The notes beneath the pieces are model-generated. The model was not told the DNA's origin. It was given only the letters and a program-made list of their open reading frames with translations, and made no database searches. From contig CM077600.1 of the NCBI GenBank assembly GCA_039654915.1, positions 26,086,953 through 26,150,952 of the forward strand: DNA of 64,000 nt, written 5' to 3'. Below, one piece after another: positions 1 to 10,519 of this stretch. A program made the position numbers and the translations under genes. Each line of letters starts with the position of its first letter. Position 1 is the stretch's first letter. This stretch comes from Aquilaria yunnanensis. Its lineage: Eukaryota > Streptophyta > Magnoliopsida > Malvales > Thymelaeaceae.

Positions 1-490
1 TTTACCTTTTTAAAGTGAGATTCATTTTATTAGACTTTACATGTATATGATTGATGCAATGGATGCATGCAATACATAATGAGATTATGTTTTTATCAAA
101 ATTTATATGCACGTGATTGATGTAATGGAATGCATGCAATGAGATCATTTTTATCAGATTTTATATGCATGTGATTGATGTAATGGATGTATGCAATGAG
201 TGAGCTTGATTATCAACTATCGTGAAACTTCAAGACTTCTAGTTATTATTAGAAAGACCAAAAAGTTAGCATAGTTTGATGCGTGGTTTTGATGCATGAA
301 GAATAATTGCACAGAACGGAAGTATAACAAAAGAAAAATAAGGTTATTAACAAGTTAAATAGCAATTAACAACTCATGAACTATTATGGAAAAATGAATT
401 AAAACCATAAATATAAGACACGAAGAAAATAAAAGTGTAGAACAACAACATAGCATAACAAGGACATGCTTATGGCGTTGGTAAAATTTT
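1..490 (-). other. Retroelement 5' leader (untranslated), partial
   Basis: This stretch is closely similar to 25310-25790, the region between the PBS and gag of the intact element. Both carry the same TGCATGC/GTGATTGATGTAATGGATG repetitive segment and the same ending (GCTTATGGCGTTGGTAAAAT) before the deletion junction at about 490. No coding potential is visible. Confidence 0.75.
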
Positions 491-1867
491 GATGAAATTT
501 TAAATAATTTAATCCAAATCGTAAATTCTAATGAATATGAATTTTTATCTTTGTATTTATTTAATTTATTTAATTAAAAGTTTGTATTTTCTCCAAGCCA
601 TGAATCCCATCGGATCACCCGGACATGGAGTTTTAATTTAAATTCATAATTTATTAAATTTGTCATAATTTTTTGTGAAATTTGGAAATTTTAATGGCCT
701 TAATAAATAATTTTTATTATTATTTTTTTTTTAAAAAGAAAATATTATCTTATTTTTGTTTGATAAAATATTTTTTTTAAAGTAATCATCTAATCTGTAG
801 ATCTAAAAATATATTTTTTAAAACAAAAGTTGATTTTTTGTTGAATCGGTCGATTATGACTTTTTTTTTATTTATTTTGATAAAAGGAACAAGAGGTTAA
901 CTTTTTGTTATTAAAAAAATATGTATTTCAAATAATAAAGGATGGGGGATTTGTTGTAATAATAGAAAGAGGGCTTTTGACTAGCCATAAAAAAAAATAA
1001 GCAAACAAGGTTAATTATTCACATTGTAAAAAAAATGAAAAGAAAATAAATAAAATATGGGGGCGTTTAACCATCTATGTAAAAATAAAACACAGAAAAA
1101 TTAAATAAATAAATAAATAAATAAAGTGTAGAAATTAAATGAATAAAGAAATAAATAAAATGCAGAATAATAAATAAAGAAAGTGTAGCGTTTAGCCGTC
1201 TACTTAAGAAAATAAAAGTACATAAAGTAAATAAATACCGAAAAGTAAATACATAAAGAAAGTTGGGGTTTAGCCGTCCACATAAAAAATAAAAATGGGT
1301 AAAGTAAATAATTGTAAAAAAATGAACAAATAAAGATGGGACTTTTTGCCATCCACTTAAAAAATAAAAGTGCGATAAAGTAAATAATTGTAGGAAATTA
1401 AATAAATAAAAAAAAAGTTGGGCTTTTTGGCCATCTACTTAAAAAATATAGGAGGTATAACCTTCCATGAAAAAAAAAAAATAATAATAATAAAAGTTAG
1501 TTGTTAGTAAAGTTAGTGGTTAGTAAAGTTAGTTGTTAGTAATTAGTTATGCAAAAATTAAAATGTTAGTAACTTGAATGGAATAATAATAATATCAATC
1601 ATAATAATAATAAACATATAAAGATTATTGTTAGTTCTGTAGAAATAATAAAAAAAGGTTAGTGACTTGTATAAATTAAATAGAAAAAAAAAATTAGAGG
1701 ATTAAAGAGGAATTGTACCGTGAATTTGAATCGACTTTTAATCGAGGCGTAGGATCACGATCGGATTTGGCCTTTGATTTGATATCGCTCGGCGGTGGAC
1801 GATTGGATTGGCAACGGATGCTGTGCTTATTAAATGATTTTTTTGTTATTGTTTTGTAAGGTTTTTA

Positions 1868-2120
1868 GATGATTATCCAAACCATGGATCTTATCAGACC
1901 ACCCGGACATGGATATTATAACTTACTGGTTTGCGATTTGGATTTTCGTTATTTAAATTTTTTTTTTTTTAATATCCAAACCATGGATCTTGCCAGACCA
2001 CCCGGACATGGATATTATAACTTACTCGTTTGCGATTTGGATTTTCGTTATTTAATTTTAATTTTTTTAATATCCAAACCATGGATCTTGCCAGACCACC
2101 TGGACATGGATATGATCCGT
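1868..2120. repeat. Three tandem ~105-bp repeats carrying the CCATGGATC hairpin motif
   Basis: The motif CCAAACCATGGATCTT followed by a CCACCCGGACATGGATAT segment and an ACTTACT..TTTGCGATTTGG segment recurs at about 1876, 1976 and 2076. The third copy diverges after the motif. An open frame across it is only the repeat read in phase. The same motif appears at 599, 10801, 10847, 10986 and 12211 in LTR sequence. Confidence 0.7.
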
Positions 2121-2870
2121 CTTAGGATTTTATCAAACCTACTAAGAACGGATTTGCAAACATTTAAATATTTCTTAACCAATAATTTGGTACACATTTA
2201 CTATATTACAAGAATGAAAATTAAACTATTCTAAAATCCAATAAATATACATGAATATACATATCAAATCAAAATCCTATATTGTTCTCCTATGTCAATT
2301 CAATGATCAAATTTAATGTAAGGTCAAACCAATATTAATAAGGAAAACAAAGAAAAGTATGAATAATGAAAATCTTGCTGTCAGAGGTTAATCTGCAACA
2401 TAAAATATGTTAGTACTTAAATGAACAAAACAAAGAAAGCTAAGGACTAAACAAGGATTTTACCAAAAAAAAGTAAAAGAACAGTCTTTGACTTAGTCAA
2501 AAACGAAATCTGTTCTTCGTCTTCGTCAGTGGCTGGGAGGTTGCGACTAAGAGAACGATGGCGCAAGGGAGGCGGGACGCGAGGAGGGTGGAGTGGTGGC
2601 GTGGGAGGCTGGCAGAGCGTCGGATGGAGCAGCGCGACGCAAGGGAAGAGCAGCAGCGCGAGCAGGAGGCTGGGCTGGAGACGCGAGGAAGAGGTGGAGC
2701 GGGAGACTTCCGATGCGACGGCGAGAGAGGGTTAGCAAATGGCACGCGGCAGGGGAGGAGGCGCTATAGGGGAGGAGGGTGATGTGGTGCGCGGTGGAGG
2801 GAGAGGTGCGTGGAGCGGCAGCGCGACGCGAGGGAAGAGCAGCAGCACGAGCAGGAGGCTGGGCGCAAGG

Positions 2871-3490
2871 CGAGACGGTGAGGGGAGTCACCGGCGGGGG
2901 AGCTGGCCGGAGGGATGAGATGGCGGAGATGAAGGAGGAGGAGGGAGAAAAGAGAGAAGGAGGCCGACCCGAGAGAGGAGGGGAGGCCGACGCGGGAGAG
3001 GGTGTGTGATGGAGGCTGGCGGCGGCAGTGCAAGAGAGAAGGAAGGGAGAAAGAGGTCTGGGCGAGAGAGAGATCAGAGAGAAGAGGCTGGTGGAGGAAG
3101 ACGAGAGAGGGACCGGACAGAGAGAAAGAGAGAGAAGGCTTCTGTCTGGGGAGAGAGGAAGAGAGTTAATTGAAGGAGAGCCAGAGATTACCCCAGAGGA
3201 AGATGAAGAAGAAGCAGAAGAAGAAGAAGCAGAAGAAGAGCGAAGCGTGAGAAGAGCGAAGCGTGTTCTGCCAGAGGGAGAGGAGAGAGAGAGGAGGGGA
3301 AGAGAGTGAGCTCGAGAGACCTGGTAGAGAGAGAGAGCAAGTGAGAGGCAAGAGAGGGAGAGAGAGAGATGGAAGGCTCCCTTCAAGCAGAGAGGGAGGA
3401 GTAGAGCTTAAGTAGAAAGGGAAGAAGAATCGAGAAGGGATCAGGTGAGGCGGTTGAGCTCTTTTGTCTGGTGTGGAAAAAAACACAAAA
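2871..3490. repeat. GA/GC-rich segment, copy 1 of a flanking direct repeat
   Basis: This purine-rich segment is nearly the same as 5686-6366. Shared landmarks include GGGGAGTCACCG, GAGCTGGCCGGAGGGAT, GATGGCGGAGATGAAGGAGG, AGACCTGGTAGAGAGAGAG and GGTTGAGCTCTTTTGT. The two copies bracket the LOG/CRP block. Long frames in it (Ser/Leu-rich or Arg/Glu-rich) are low-complexity artefacts. It occupies the place of the GC-rich segment at 13120-13440 in the intact LTR. Confidence 0.75.
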
Positions 3491-3971
3491 GGGGGAAGAG
3501 ACCTTCATAATAGGCGAGTGCAAAAATTTAGACTTCGATATGATGAGTAAATCTTGATGATGACAATAACACTGACAAATTATGTAAAAATTATGTAAAG
3601 GGAACGGATGTTTGGAATCAATATCCAAGGTTAATCTAATATTTTCTTCAGTAAATATAGATTACCTTGTGAGATATGTCATCCAAATAAGGTTAAAGCT
3701 TAACGACCCCAAAATGTCATGCCTAGTAGATCTAATAGGATGCGTCTCAAGAGCAATAAAAATTACTCTTTACTCAGCCATTCCAACCTAAAGGCACTAT
3801 CCTATGGTTTTAATATCAGCATGAACGAAACTATCTTATAAGATAAAGAAATTCCCTGAAAAGAAAAACTGAAACATGAAAGAAAATGCTGATAATAAAA
3901 CTAAAGGACAAGAAAAACGGATCGGATCGCTTCTTCTTCCACAATGCTTCAACAGGCCGGGTAAAGGACAA

Positions 3972-4591
3972 TTATGGGACGAAACTGGTTGGGAAAGACT
4001 GTCGTGCCCAGTCTATTTGGATCATTGCTGGATCTGGTTCAGGAACAAAAGCTTGCATTTTATCTAGCAATTCTTCAGCAGTTGTTGCGGATATTATGAT
4101 TCGTCGTGCCACTCTTGATATGAAGTTCTTTTGCATAGCATAATCCACAAAAGCTATCAGACCTGTAAAGAAATTGTTAACATTCAACAACCCAATGGGT
4201 TTCTTATGCAAATTAAGTTGGGTCATGGAAGCAATTTGAAAGACTTCTCCCAATGTGCCAAAACCACCTGGTAGAGATCAGCATTTAAAAGCATTTGTAA
4301 CACACGCTCTTGCAAATTTTTAACCACTAATTCTTCTCCAATCGTGCCCCCAGAAACAAATTTCAAAGGTCCAGGGATGATGCCCAAAACTTGACTTCCT
4401 CCTAAAGATGCTGCTGATGCTACACCTCCCATTAATCCGACACTACCTCCTCCATAAACTAAATGTATTTTTCGCTCAGCTAATACTCTACCCAAATGGT
4501 TGGCTGCCTTTAAATACTCTTCATCTTTTCCAGGAAAAGCTCCAGAAAATACACAAATACTTCGGGATTTACGAGTTGGGGTTTTCTCCAT
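3972..4591 (-). pseudogene. LOG: LOG-like cytokinin riboside 5'-monophosphate phosphoribohydrolase, frameshifted copy
   Basis: LOG enzymes release active cytokinin bases from cytokinin nucleotides in the cytosol. The start is the ATG at 4589-4591 (MEKTPTRKSR), which lies just after a TATA box. The first part contains the nucleotide-binding LVYGGGSVGLMGG motif. Frame is lost near 4277-4285, where about ten bases present in the sister copy (17362-17862) are missing just upstream of the catalytic loop. The second part continues in another frame with GEVFQIASM, a conserved C-terminus and the true stop at ~3972. Unlike the sister copy, the DNA at the loop still encodes the normal PGGFGT. There are no introns, although plant LOG genes have several. 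It is inactive as it stands. Confidence 0.8.
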
Positions 4592-4631
4592 TCCTATCCT
4601 TAACCTTGTGAGAAATGAAGAAATGAGGATG

Positions 4632-4642
4632 TATTTATAAAG
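4632..4642 (-). promoter_or_regulatory. TATA box of the LOG-like gene, LTR-embedded copy
   Basis: The minus strand reads TTTATAAATAC about 45 bp before the ATG, after a GCATTATCC element also found before the other accessory genes. It is followed at the expected distance by the MEKTPT start, which argues against the longer upstream frame that would run through the TATA box. Confidence 0.55.
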
Positions 4643-4675
4643 GTAAAAGGATAATGCAATAATCACATCTATAAG

Positions 4676-5018
4676 AGTAGGTGCACTATTGTCGGAAAAG
4701 GAGGAAAATTTTCAAAAGTGGCAGCTAGCATAAACAGTAGTCATAACTGTAGCTCACATCAGGAATGGGTACATTATTGAGAGGAAAATTTCGAAAATGA
4801 CTGCTAGCATGTACAGTAGTCATAGTTGTGGCTTTCGTCAAGAGTAGGTACATTATTGTCGGAAGAGAAGGAAAATTTTTCAAAAGTGACAGCTAGCATA
4901 TACAGTAATCGTGACTATGGCTCACGTCAGGAATAGGTACATTATTCTTGGAAAAGAAGGAAAATTTTCAAAAGTGACGGCTAGCGTGTACAGTAATCGT
5001 TACTTTGGTTCACGTCTT
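4676..5018 (-). repeat. Four ~81-88-bp tandem repeats upstream of the LOG-like gene
   Basis: Units begin near 4678, 4766, 4846 and 4934 (GGTACATTATTGTCGG). Each contains GGAAAATTTTCAAAAGTG, GCTAGC and TGTACAGTA, and the less diverged ones end in CTCACGTCAGG (TGACGTGAG on the other strand, a bZIP-type ACGT core). Related units lie at 17943-18325, and single units precede the TATA boxes of other CRP genes. The position between CRP and LOG promoter suggests an upstream regulatory array. That role is inferred. Confidence 0.6.
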
Positions 5019-5055
5019 CCACTGGCTTTACGTCCAGTAACGGCTTCAATGCCTT

Positions 5056-5604
5056 CTATGAATTGGCAATTTGCATCCCTTCCAGTTTTCTTACAAACTG
5101 GCAAACAGGGTCGTTTAAAGTCAGATTTTTAAGACTGTAACGATCTCGTTCTTTTTGGAAAGTCATCCATAAACCGACAATCTCAAATTGCACCATTCCA
5201 CAAGAGTGTGCTTCAAGAGTCTCTCGGATATCCTCCAGAGATTCCTTACGCAGGCCATTCTTAATGAATTTTCTTCTATCTTCACGATTTCTAGTGATTA
5301 TCCCTAAAGAACGACATTTAGTGCCGCAAATCCACCATCCACAATTATGACAGACGCCTAGCCTCCTTGCTCTTCTCTTTTTGGCATAAGCGGTTTTACC
5401 AAAGCCGGGCATACGGGGGAAGAATGTATCTGGAACTTCACCAGCCGACCGAACCTTAGCTTCAATTAGCCACCGCACATTATCAGGAATGCCTTTGTGC
5501 ATAAATACTCTAAATCGTTCACATCTAGCTTGATAAATCTTTTTAAGAACATTTATTGGGAGGGAAGGAAAATACTTTCGTAAGGCGGAAAGAGAAGACT
5601 CCAT
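5056..5604 (-). CDS. Cysteine-rich basic protein (CRP), retroelement accessory gene, copy in rearranged LTR
   Basis: This is an uninterrupted 182-residue frame, and I do not recognise it as a known plant family. It starts MESSLSALRKYFPSLP. A basic patch at residues ~70-81 leads directly into C85-x2-C88-x4-C93-x3-C97, a probable zinc finger. A conserved C-terminal region follows, with SLEDIRETLEAHSCG and LNDPVCQFVRKL. The arrangement suggests nucleic-acid binding. It recalls the cysteine-rich nucleic-acid-binding proteins of carlaviruses and related viruses, which is an inference from layout only. Three paralogues lie at 18363-20536. The upstream promoter present at the paralogues is cut off here, because the block ends at ~5688. 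Confidence 0.7.
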   Translation of the reverse strand: MESSLSALRKYFPSLPINVLKKIYQARCERFRVFMHKGIPDNVRWLIEAKVRSAGEVPDTFFPRMPGFGKTAYAKKRRARRLGVCHNCGWWICGTKCRSLGIITRNREDRRKFIKNGLRKESLEDIRETLEAHSCGMVQFEIVGLWMTFQKERDRYSLKNLTLNDPVCQFVRKLEGMQIANS

Positions 5605-5685
5605 TGATGAAGGAGGCTTTTAAGAGAAAAAAATGAAGAAATTAGTGATTGTAAGAAACAGAAATAATTGACTTTGAGAGTCATG

Positions 5686-6366
5686 GAGTGACGGCGAGGG
5701 GAGTCACCGACGAGGGAGCTGGCCGGAGGGATAAGATGGCGGAGATGAAGGAGGAGGAGGGAGAAAACAGAGAAGGAGGCCGACCCGAGAGAGGAGGGGA
5801 GAGAAGGAGGCCGACACAGGAGAGGGTGTGTGACGGAGGCTGGCGGCGGCAGAGGTGCAAGAGAGAAGGAAGAGAGAAAGAGGTCTGGGTGAGAGAGAGA
5901 TCAAAGAGAAGAGGCTGGTGGAGGAAGACGAGAGAGGGACCGGAGAGAGAGAGAGAGAGAAGGCTTCTATTTGGGAGAGAGGGAGAGAAATCAAGAGCTG
6001 AGAGAGGGAGAGAGTTAATTGAAGGAGAGCCAAAGATTACCCCAGAGGAAGATGAAGAAGAAGAAGAAGAAGAGCGAAGCGTGTTCTGCCAGAAGGAGAG
6101 GAGAGAGAGGGGAGATTTTTTTTTTTAGAGAGAGAGGGGAGTTCCAGAGCCTCTCAAGGGCGGAAGAGAGTGAGCTCGAGAGACCTGGTAGAGAGAGAGA
6201 GCAAGTGAGAGGCAAGAGAGGGAGAGAGAAAGATGGAAGGCTCCCTTCAAGCAGAGAGGGAGGAGTAGAGCTTATGTAGAAAGGAAAGAAGAATCGAGAA
6301 GGGATCAGGTGAGGTGGTTGAGCTCTTTTGTTTGGTGTGGAAAAAAATGCAAAAGGGGGAAGAGAC
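5686..6366. repeat. GA/GC-rich segment, copy 2 of a flanking direct repeat
   Basis: This is the second copy of the segment at 2871-3490, with small insertions (for example a poly-T run near 6116 and an extra GA run near 5945). Together the copies flank the 2.2-kb LOG/CRP block, as expected if the block entered by recombination or template switching within the LTR. The frames inside are low-complexity and not counted as genes. Confidence 0.75.
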
Positions 6367-6598
6367 TTTAATGCTAGCCAGGGGAAGGCTCAGCCGGAGG
6401 GAGGAGTTATCTCATTTTTCATTTTTTATAACTAATTTAACTTAATTTTAATTTAATTAATTAGTCAGTTAATAATAATTTTTTTTTTCTTTCTTCTTTT
6501 TTTTTTTAAATAAATTTTTAATTAGTTAGCTAAATAATAATAAATAATTTTTTTTAATAATAATTAAAGAATTTTGTCGGACGAAATTGGGTGTCAAC

Positions 6599-8107
6599 GG
6601 TATTTAATACAATTTTTCTTATTTCTACCGAAATTAATTACCACTAATAAATTTTTTAATATAATATTACAAATTATTTTATCTTTCTAATCTTTATTCC
6701 CTTTATAAACAAAACTTATCATTACATTTACAACCGAAACAAACCAGTTAACGGGTAAAACTCTTTCATAACTTATTTTTTACATTTGAAAACCATGTTA
6801 CTAGATATGTAATACTAGTAGATAAAATGGAAAATATGATGATAAATAAATTTTAAAAAATAGGAAATAAGTTGCAATCATTTTGATATATATTATTAAA
6901 TAATTTTTTTACTCTTAAAAGTAAAAAATAATTAAATTCGGTGAACTAATAATTACATTTAATAAAAAATGTTTCAAATATAGAAAAAGCATTTAGGGGG
7001 GAATAACAACGTTTGTTAGAGAAAAAGAGCATTTAGTTAGAGAAAAAAAATGTTTAGTTAGAGAAAAAAACGTTACCACCGTTTTAATTTGGGCTAAAAT
7101 GACACTTTTAGGCGTAAAACTTTTAGTGTTTTATCAACTTAGTCCTAAAACTTTTGAAGTTTTTAATTCAGTAATAAAAAATGTTTCGGAAGACAAAATT
7201 AGTAGTTGACTTTTTGGAGCCAGAATATTAACCGTTTTCCTGTGACGCCCTTTCTGGGCCATTGCAGTTTACTTTGAGGGACTTGAGTCGAAACAGCTGG
7301 TATATGGTTAGGGACCAATTTTTTGACCGCTTTACCCAGAATTTATACCGCTGGTATGTATTTAGGGGCCACTTTGTGAACCATATTCCCCGGAAAATTC
7401 TCCACAAAATTAGTAGTTAACTTTGGGAGTCAGTTTGCTAACCGCTTTTCTGTGGCACTTTTTGGGCCCTTGTGGTTTAATTTAAGGGGCCAGTTTATGC
7501 AACCGCTGCATTTGTGGTAAGTTTTTTGGGGGCCATAATATGAACCGCATTTTTTGTGGTACAAATTTGAGTTAGTCCCTCAACTCAAATTCATTTTTGT
7601 TGGTCCTTTAACTTGCAACTTAGTTTATGTTAATCCTCTAACATTGTAACTAGTTACAAGTTAGTCCAGTCACCTTATATATTCATAATGTAATCACCAT
7701 TTTTAGAATGTTTAGAAACATTAGGGACTAAAATACAAAACAAGGAAAATAATAGGGATTAGCACAATATTTACCAAAAAGAGATTCCAATAAGTCTAAT
7801 TGATTATTTTTTTGGCCTAAAAAGAAATGATTTATTGGTTTCAAGATATTTAATTATGTATGTGATGATTACATTTAATAAAGTGAATACCATGTAATAT
7901 AATTATATTAATTAATTATACTTTTTATTGAATACATATTTCTACTTATTATTATATTAGTTTTATTATTATTATGATTACTGTAAAAAAATAATAAGAA
8001 CAAATTGCCTGAATTATATATTCCAATTTTTTACAAATGACTAACTAGTAACGATGAACAATTATGTACTTCATTTTGGAAAAAAAAATAAGTACATATT
8101 TTAAGCT
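6599..8107. other. AT-rich intergenic stretch with a degenerate repeat at 7140-7560
   Basis: No gene is visible. Between about 7140 and 7560 imperfect direct repeats recur: ACAAAATTAGTAGTT, AACCG..TTTTCTGTG, CTTT..TGGGCC and GGGGCCA. At 7570-7660 there are phrases such as GTTAGTCCCTCAACTCAAA, common in plant transposon remnants. Family not assignable. Confidence 0.4.
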
Positions 8108-9060
8108 AAAACCCCTAACACTAATTCCTAATCAATAACCATAACCCTAAACCCTAAACCTTAACCTAACCCTAATCTCTAATCCCAAACCCTAAACTCT
8201 AACTCTAAAAACCTAAAAGACTAACCCTAATTCTATTTCTAATCCCTAATCCTAAACCCAAAACCTTAAATCCGTAAACCAAAAAAAGAAAAAAAAAAAC
8301 TAACCCTAACTCTAATCCTAATCCAAAACCAACCAATTACTAAGCCTAACCTTAAATCCCTAAACAGAACTCTAACCCTAAACCCTAATATTTAACCCTA
8401 ACCATAACCCTATTCCTTAAACCATAACCTAACCTTAATCCTTACTCCCTAACCCTAAATCCTAAACCTTAACATTAAATCCTTAACCCCAAACGTAATC
8501 CAAATCCTAAACCTTAATCCTTAACCCTAACCATAACTATATTCCCTAAACCTTAACCTAACCTTAATCCTTAACCCTAAACCTTAATCCCCAATCCTAA
8601 ACCCTAACGTTAAATCCCTAACCCTAAACGTAATCCTAATCCTAACCCCTTAATCCTAAACCCTAATCTTTAACCCTAACTATAACCTTAATCCCTAAAC
8701 CTTAACCTAACCTTAATCCCTAACCCCTAACCTTAACCCTAACTTTAACCCCAAACCCTAACATAACTCTAATCCCTAATTCTTAAGACTACATACATAC
8801 TTGAGCTTTTAAAAACTTTACCAAATATTGTTCAAATTAAAATGTACACACATGCTAAATCCTAAACACTAAACCCTAACTCTATTCCTAAACCCTAAAC
8901 CATAAACGATACACCTAAACCTAACATTAAATCATAAACCCTGACCCTAATTCCTAATCACTAAGCCTTAACCCTAATCATTAATTCATAACCTTAACCC
9001 TAATTCCTAATTATAGTCCCTAACTTTAATCCCTAATCCTCTAAACCTAATCCCTAAACA
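8108..9060. repeat. Degenerate telomere-like (CCCTAAA) interstitial tract
   Basis: This is about 950 bp dominated by variants of CCCTAA/CCCTAAA on the plus strand (CCCTAAACCCTAA, CCTTAACCTAACC, AATCCCTAA), interrupted by short unique pieces near 8790-8850. Plant telomeres repeat CCCTAAA. The high divergence and internal position mean this is an interstitial or subtelomeric remnant, not a functional end. It directly abuts the satellite that starts at ~9061. Confidence 0.8.
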
Positions 9061-9679
9061 ATTTACGATACCAATTTAAGGTTATGGTAGTATCAAGTTA
9101 AGGTTATAATGGTATAAATTTAAGGTTATAGTGGTACCTAGTTAAGGTTATCGTGGTATCAAGTTAAGGTTACTGTGGTACCAAGTTATGGTTATGATGG
9201 TACCAAATTAAGGTTACATTGGTATCTATTTAAGGTTATAGTGGTACCAAGTTAAGGTTATGTTGGTACCAAATTAAGGTTATTGCGGTACCAAGTTAAG
9301 GTTATTGTGGTACCAAGTTATAGTTATTGTAGTACCAAGTTAAGGTTATAGTGGTACTAATTTAAGGTTATCGTGGTACTAATTGAAGGTTATAATAGTA
9401 CCAAGTTAACGTTATAGTGGAACCAAGTTAAGGATATGGTGGTACCAAGTTAAGGTTATGACGGTACCAAGTTTAAGGTTACGGTAGTACTAATTTAAGG
9501 TTATAATGGTGCTAAGTTAAGGTTGTAGTGGTACCAATTTAATGTTATGGTGGTATTAAGTTAAGGTTATTGTGATACTTAGTTAAGGTTATAGTGATAC
9601 CAAGTTAAGATTATAGTGGTACCATGTTAAGGTTATAGTGGTACCAAGTTTAGATTATAGTGGTACCAAGTTAAGGTTA
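9061..9679 (+). repeat. ~22-bp GGTACC satellite, left arm
   Basis: About 28 imperfect units of the type TTAAGGTTATAGTGGTACCAAG. Most units contain GGTACC or a one-base variant. The orientation is opposite to the array right of 9680. Confidence 0.85.
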
Positions 9680-9688
9680 TAACCTTAA
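9671..9688. repeat. 18-bp perfect palindrome at the satellite inversion point
   Basis: TTAAGGTTATAACCTTAA is its own reverse complement. It marks the point where satellite units switch from the AAGGTTAT to the ATAACCTT orientation, so the two arms form a large imperfect inverted repeat. Confidence 0.85.
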
Positions 9689-10519
9689 ATTGGTAACACA
9701 TTTACTGGTTTACCTGGTTACCCTAGGATAATAACCTTAACTTGGTACTGCTGCAACCTTAACTTGGTACCTCTATAACCTTAACTTGGTACCACTTTAA
9801 CCTAATTTCTATACCATTTCTACCCGTTCACCCGGTCATAATAGGACAATAACCTTACTTGATACTAATTCAACCTTAACTTCGTACCACTGTAACCTTA
9901 ACTTGATATCATTAGAACCCTAACTTGGCACCACAATAACCTTAACTTGGTATCACAAAACCTTAATTTGGTACTGTTATAACCTTAACTTGGGACCATT
10001 GAAACCTTAATTTGGTACCACAAAACCCATAACTAGATACCACTAGAACCTTAAACTTGGTACCATTAAACCTTACTTTGGTGCCAATATGACCTTAAGT
10101 TGGTACCAGTAGAACCTTAAGTTGGTATCAGCATAATCATAATTCAGTACCACTAGAACCTTAAACTGGTACCAGTACAACCTTAACTTGGTACCATTAA
10201 ACCTTACTTTGGTACCAGTAGAACCTTAAGTTGGTACCAGTAGAACCATAAGTTGGTATCAACATAACCATAATTTGGTACCACTAGAACCTTAAACTGG
10301 TACCAATTTACCTTAAATTGGTACCAGTACAACCTTAAATTGGTACCATTAAACCTTACTTTGGTACCAATACGACCTTAAGTTAGTACCAGTAGAACCT
10401 TAAGTTGGTATTAGCATAACCATAATTTGGTACCACTAGAACCTTAAACTAGTACCACTTTACCTTAAATTGGTACCAGTCCAACCTTAACATGGTACCA
10501 TTAAACCTTACTTTGGTAC
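9680..10519 (-). repeat. GGTACC satellite, right arm, left of the Ogre-like insertion
   Basis: The same ~22-bp unit in inverted orientation (ACCTTAACTTGGTACCA). From about 10040 seven units make a higher-order repeat. The marker GTACCATTAAACCTTACTTT recurs at 10191, 10343 and 10495, a 152-bp period. The array resumes after the retrotransposon at 29898. Confidence 0.85.

Larger units (their letters stand above)
1..6598 (-). mobile_element. Remnant of an Ogre/Tat-like LTR retrotransposon with a rearranged LTR
   Basis: Positions 1-490 match the untranslated leader of the intact element at about 25310-25790. From about 492 the sequence matches the inside of that element's LTR (near 26612 onward). 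The right end, near 6575-6598, carries the same terminus (GGACGAAATTGGGTGTCAAC) but ends in G instead of the expected A. Read on the minus strand the order is LTR start, GA/GC-rich segment, CRP gene, LOG-like gene, the GA/GC-rich segment again, rest of LTR, leader. Compared with the intact copy, about 820 bp including the LTR end and primer-binding site are deleted at ~490, so the copy is defective. Its gag would lie left of the window. Confidence 0.75.

Noticed and set aside
2497..3486. Overlapping Ser/Leu/Pro-rich and Arg/Glu-rich open frames on both strands
   Set aside because: They come from GA/GC-rich low-complexity LTR sequence, are open in several frames at once and show no domain. The matching frames at 5688-6279, 13066-13562 and 28793-29279 are rejected for the same reason.
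8108..9060. A true telomere or chromosome end
   Set aside because: The units are highly degenerate and genes and transposons continue on both sides.
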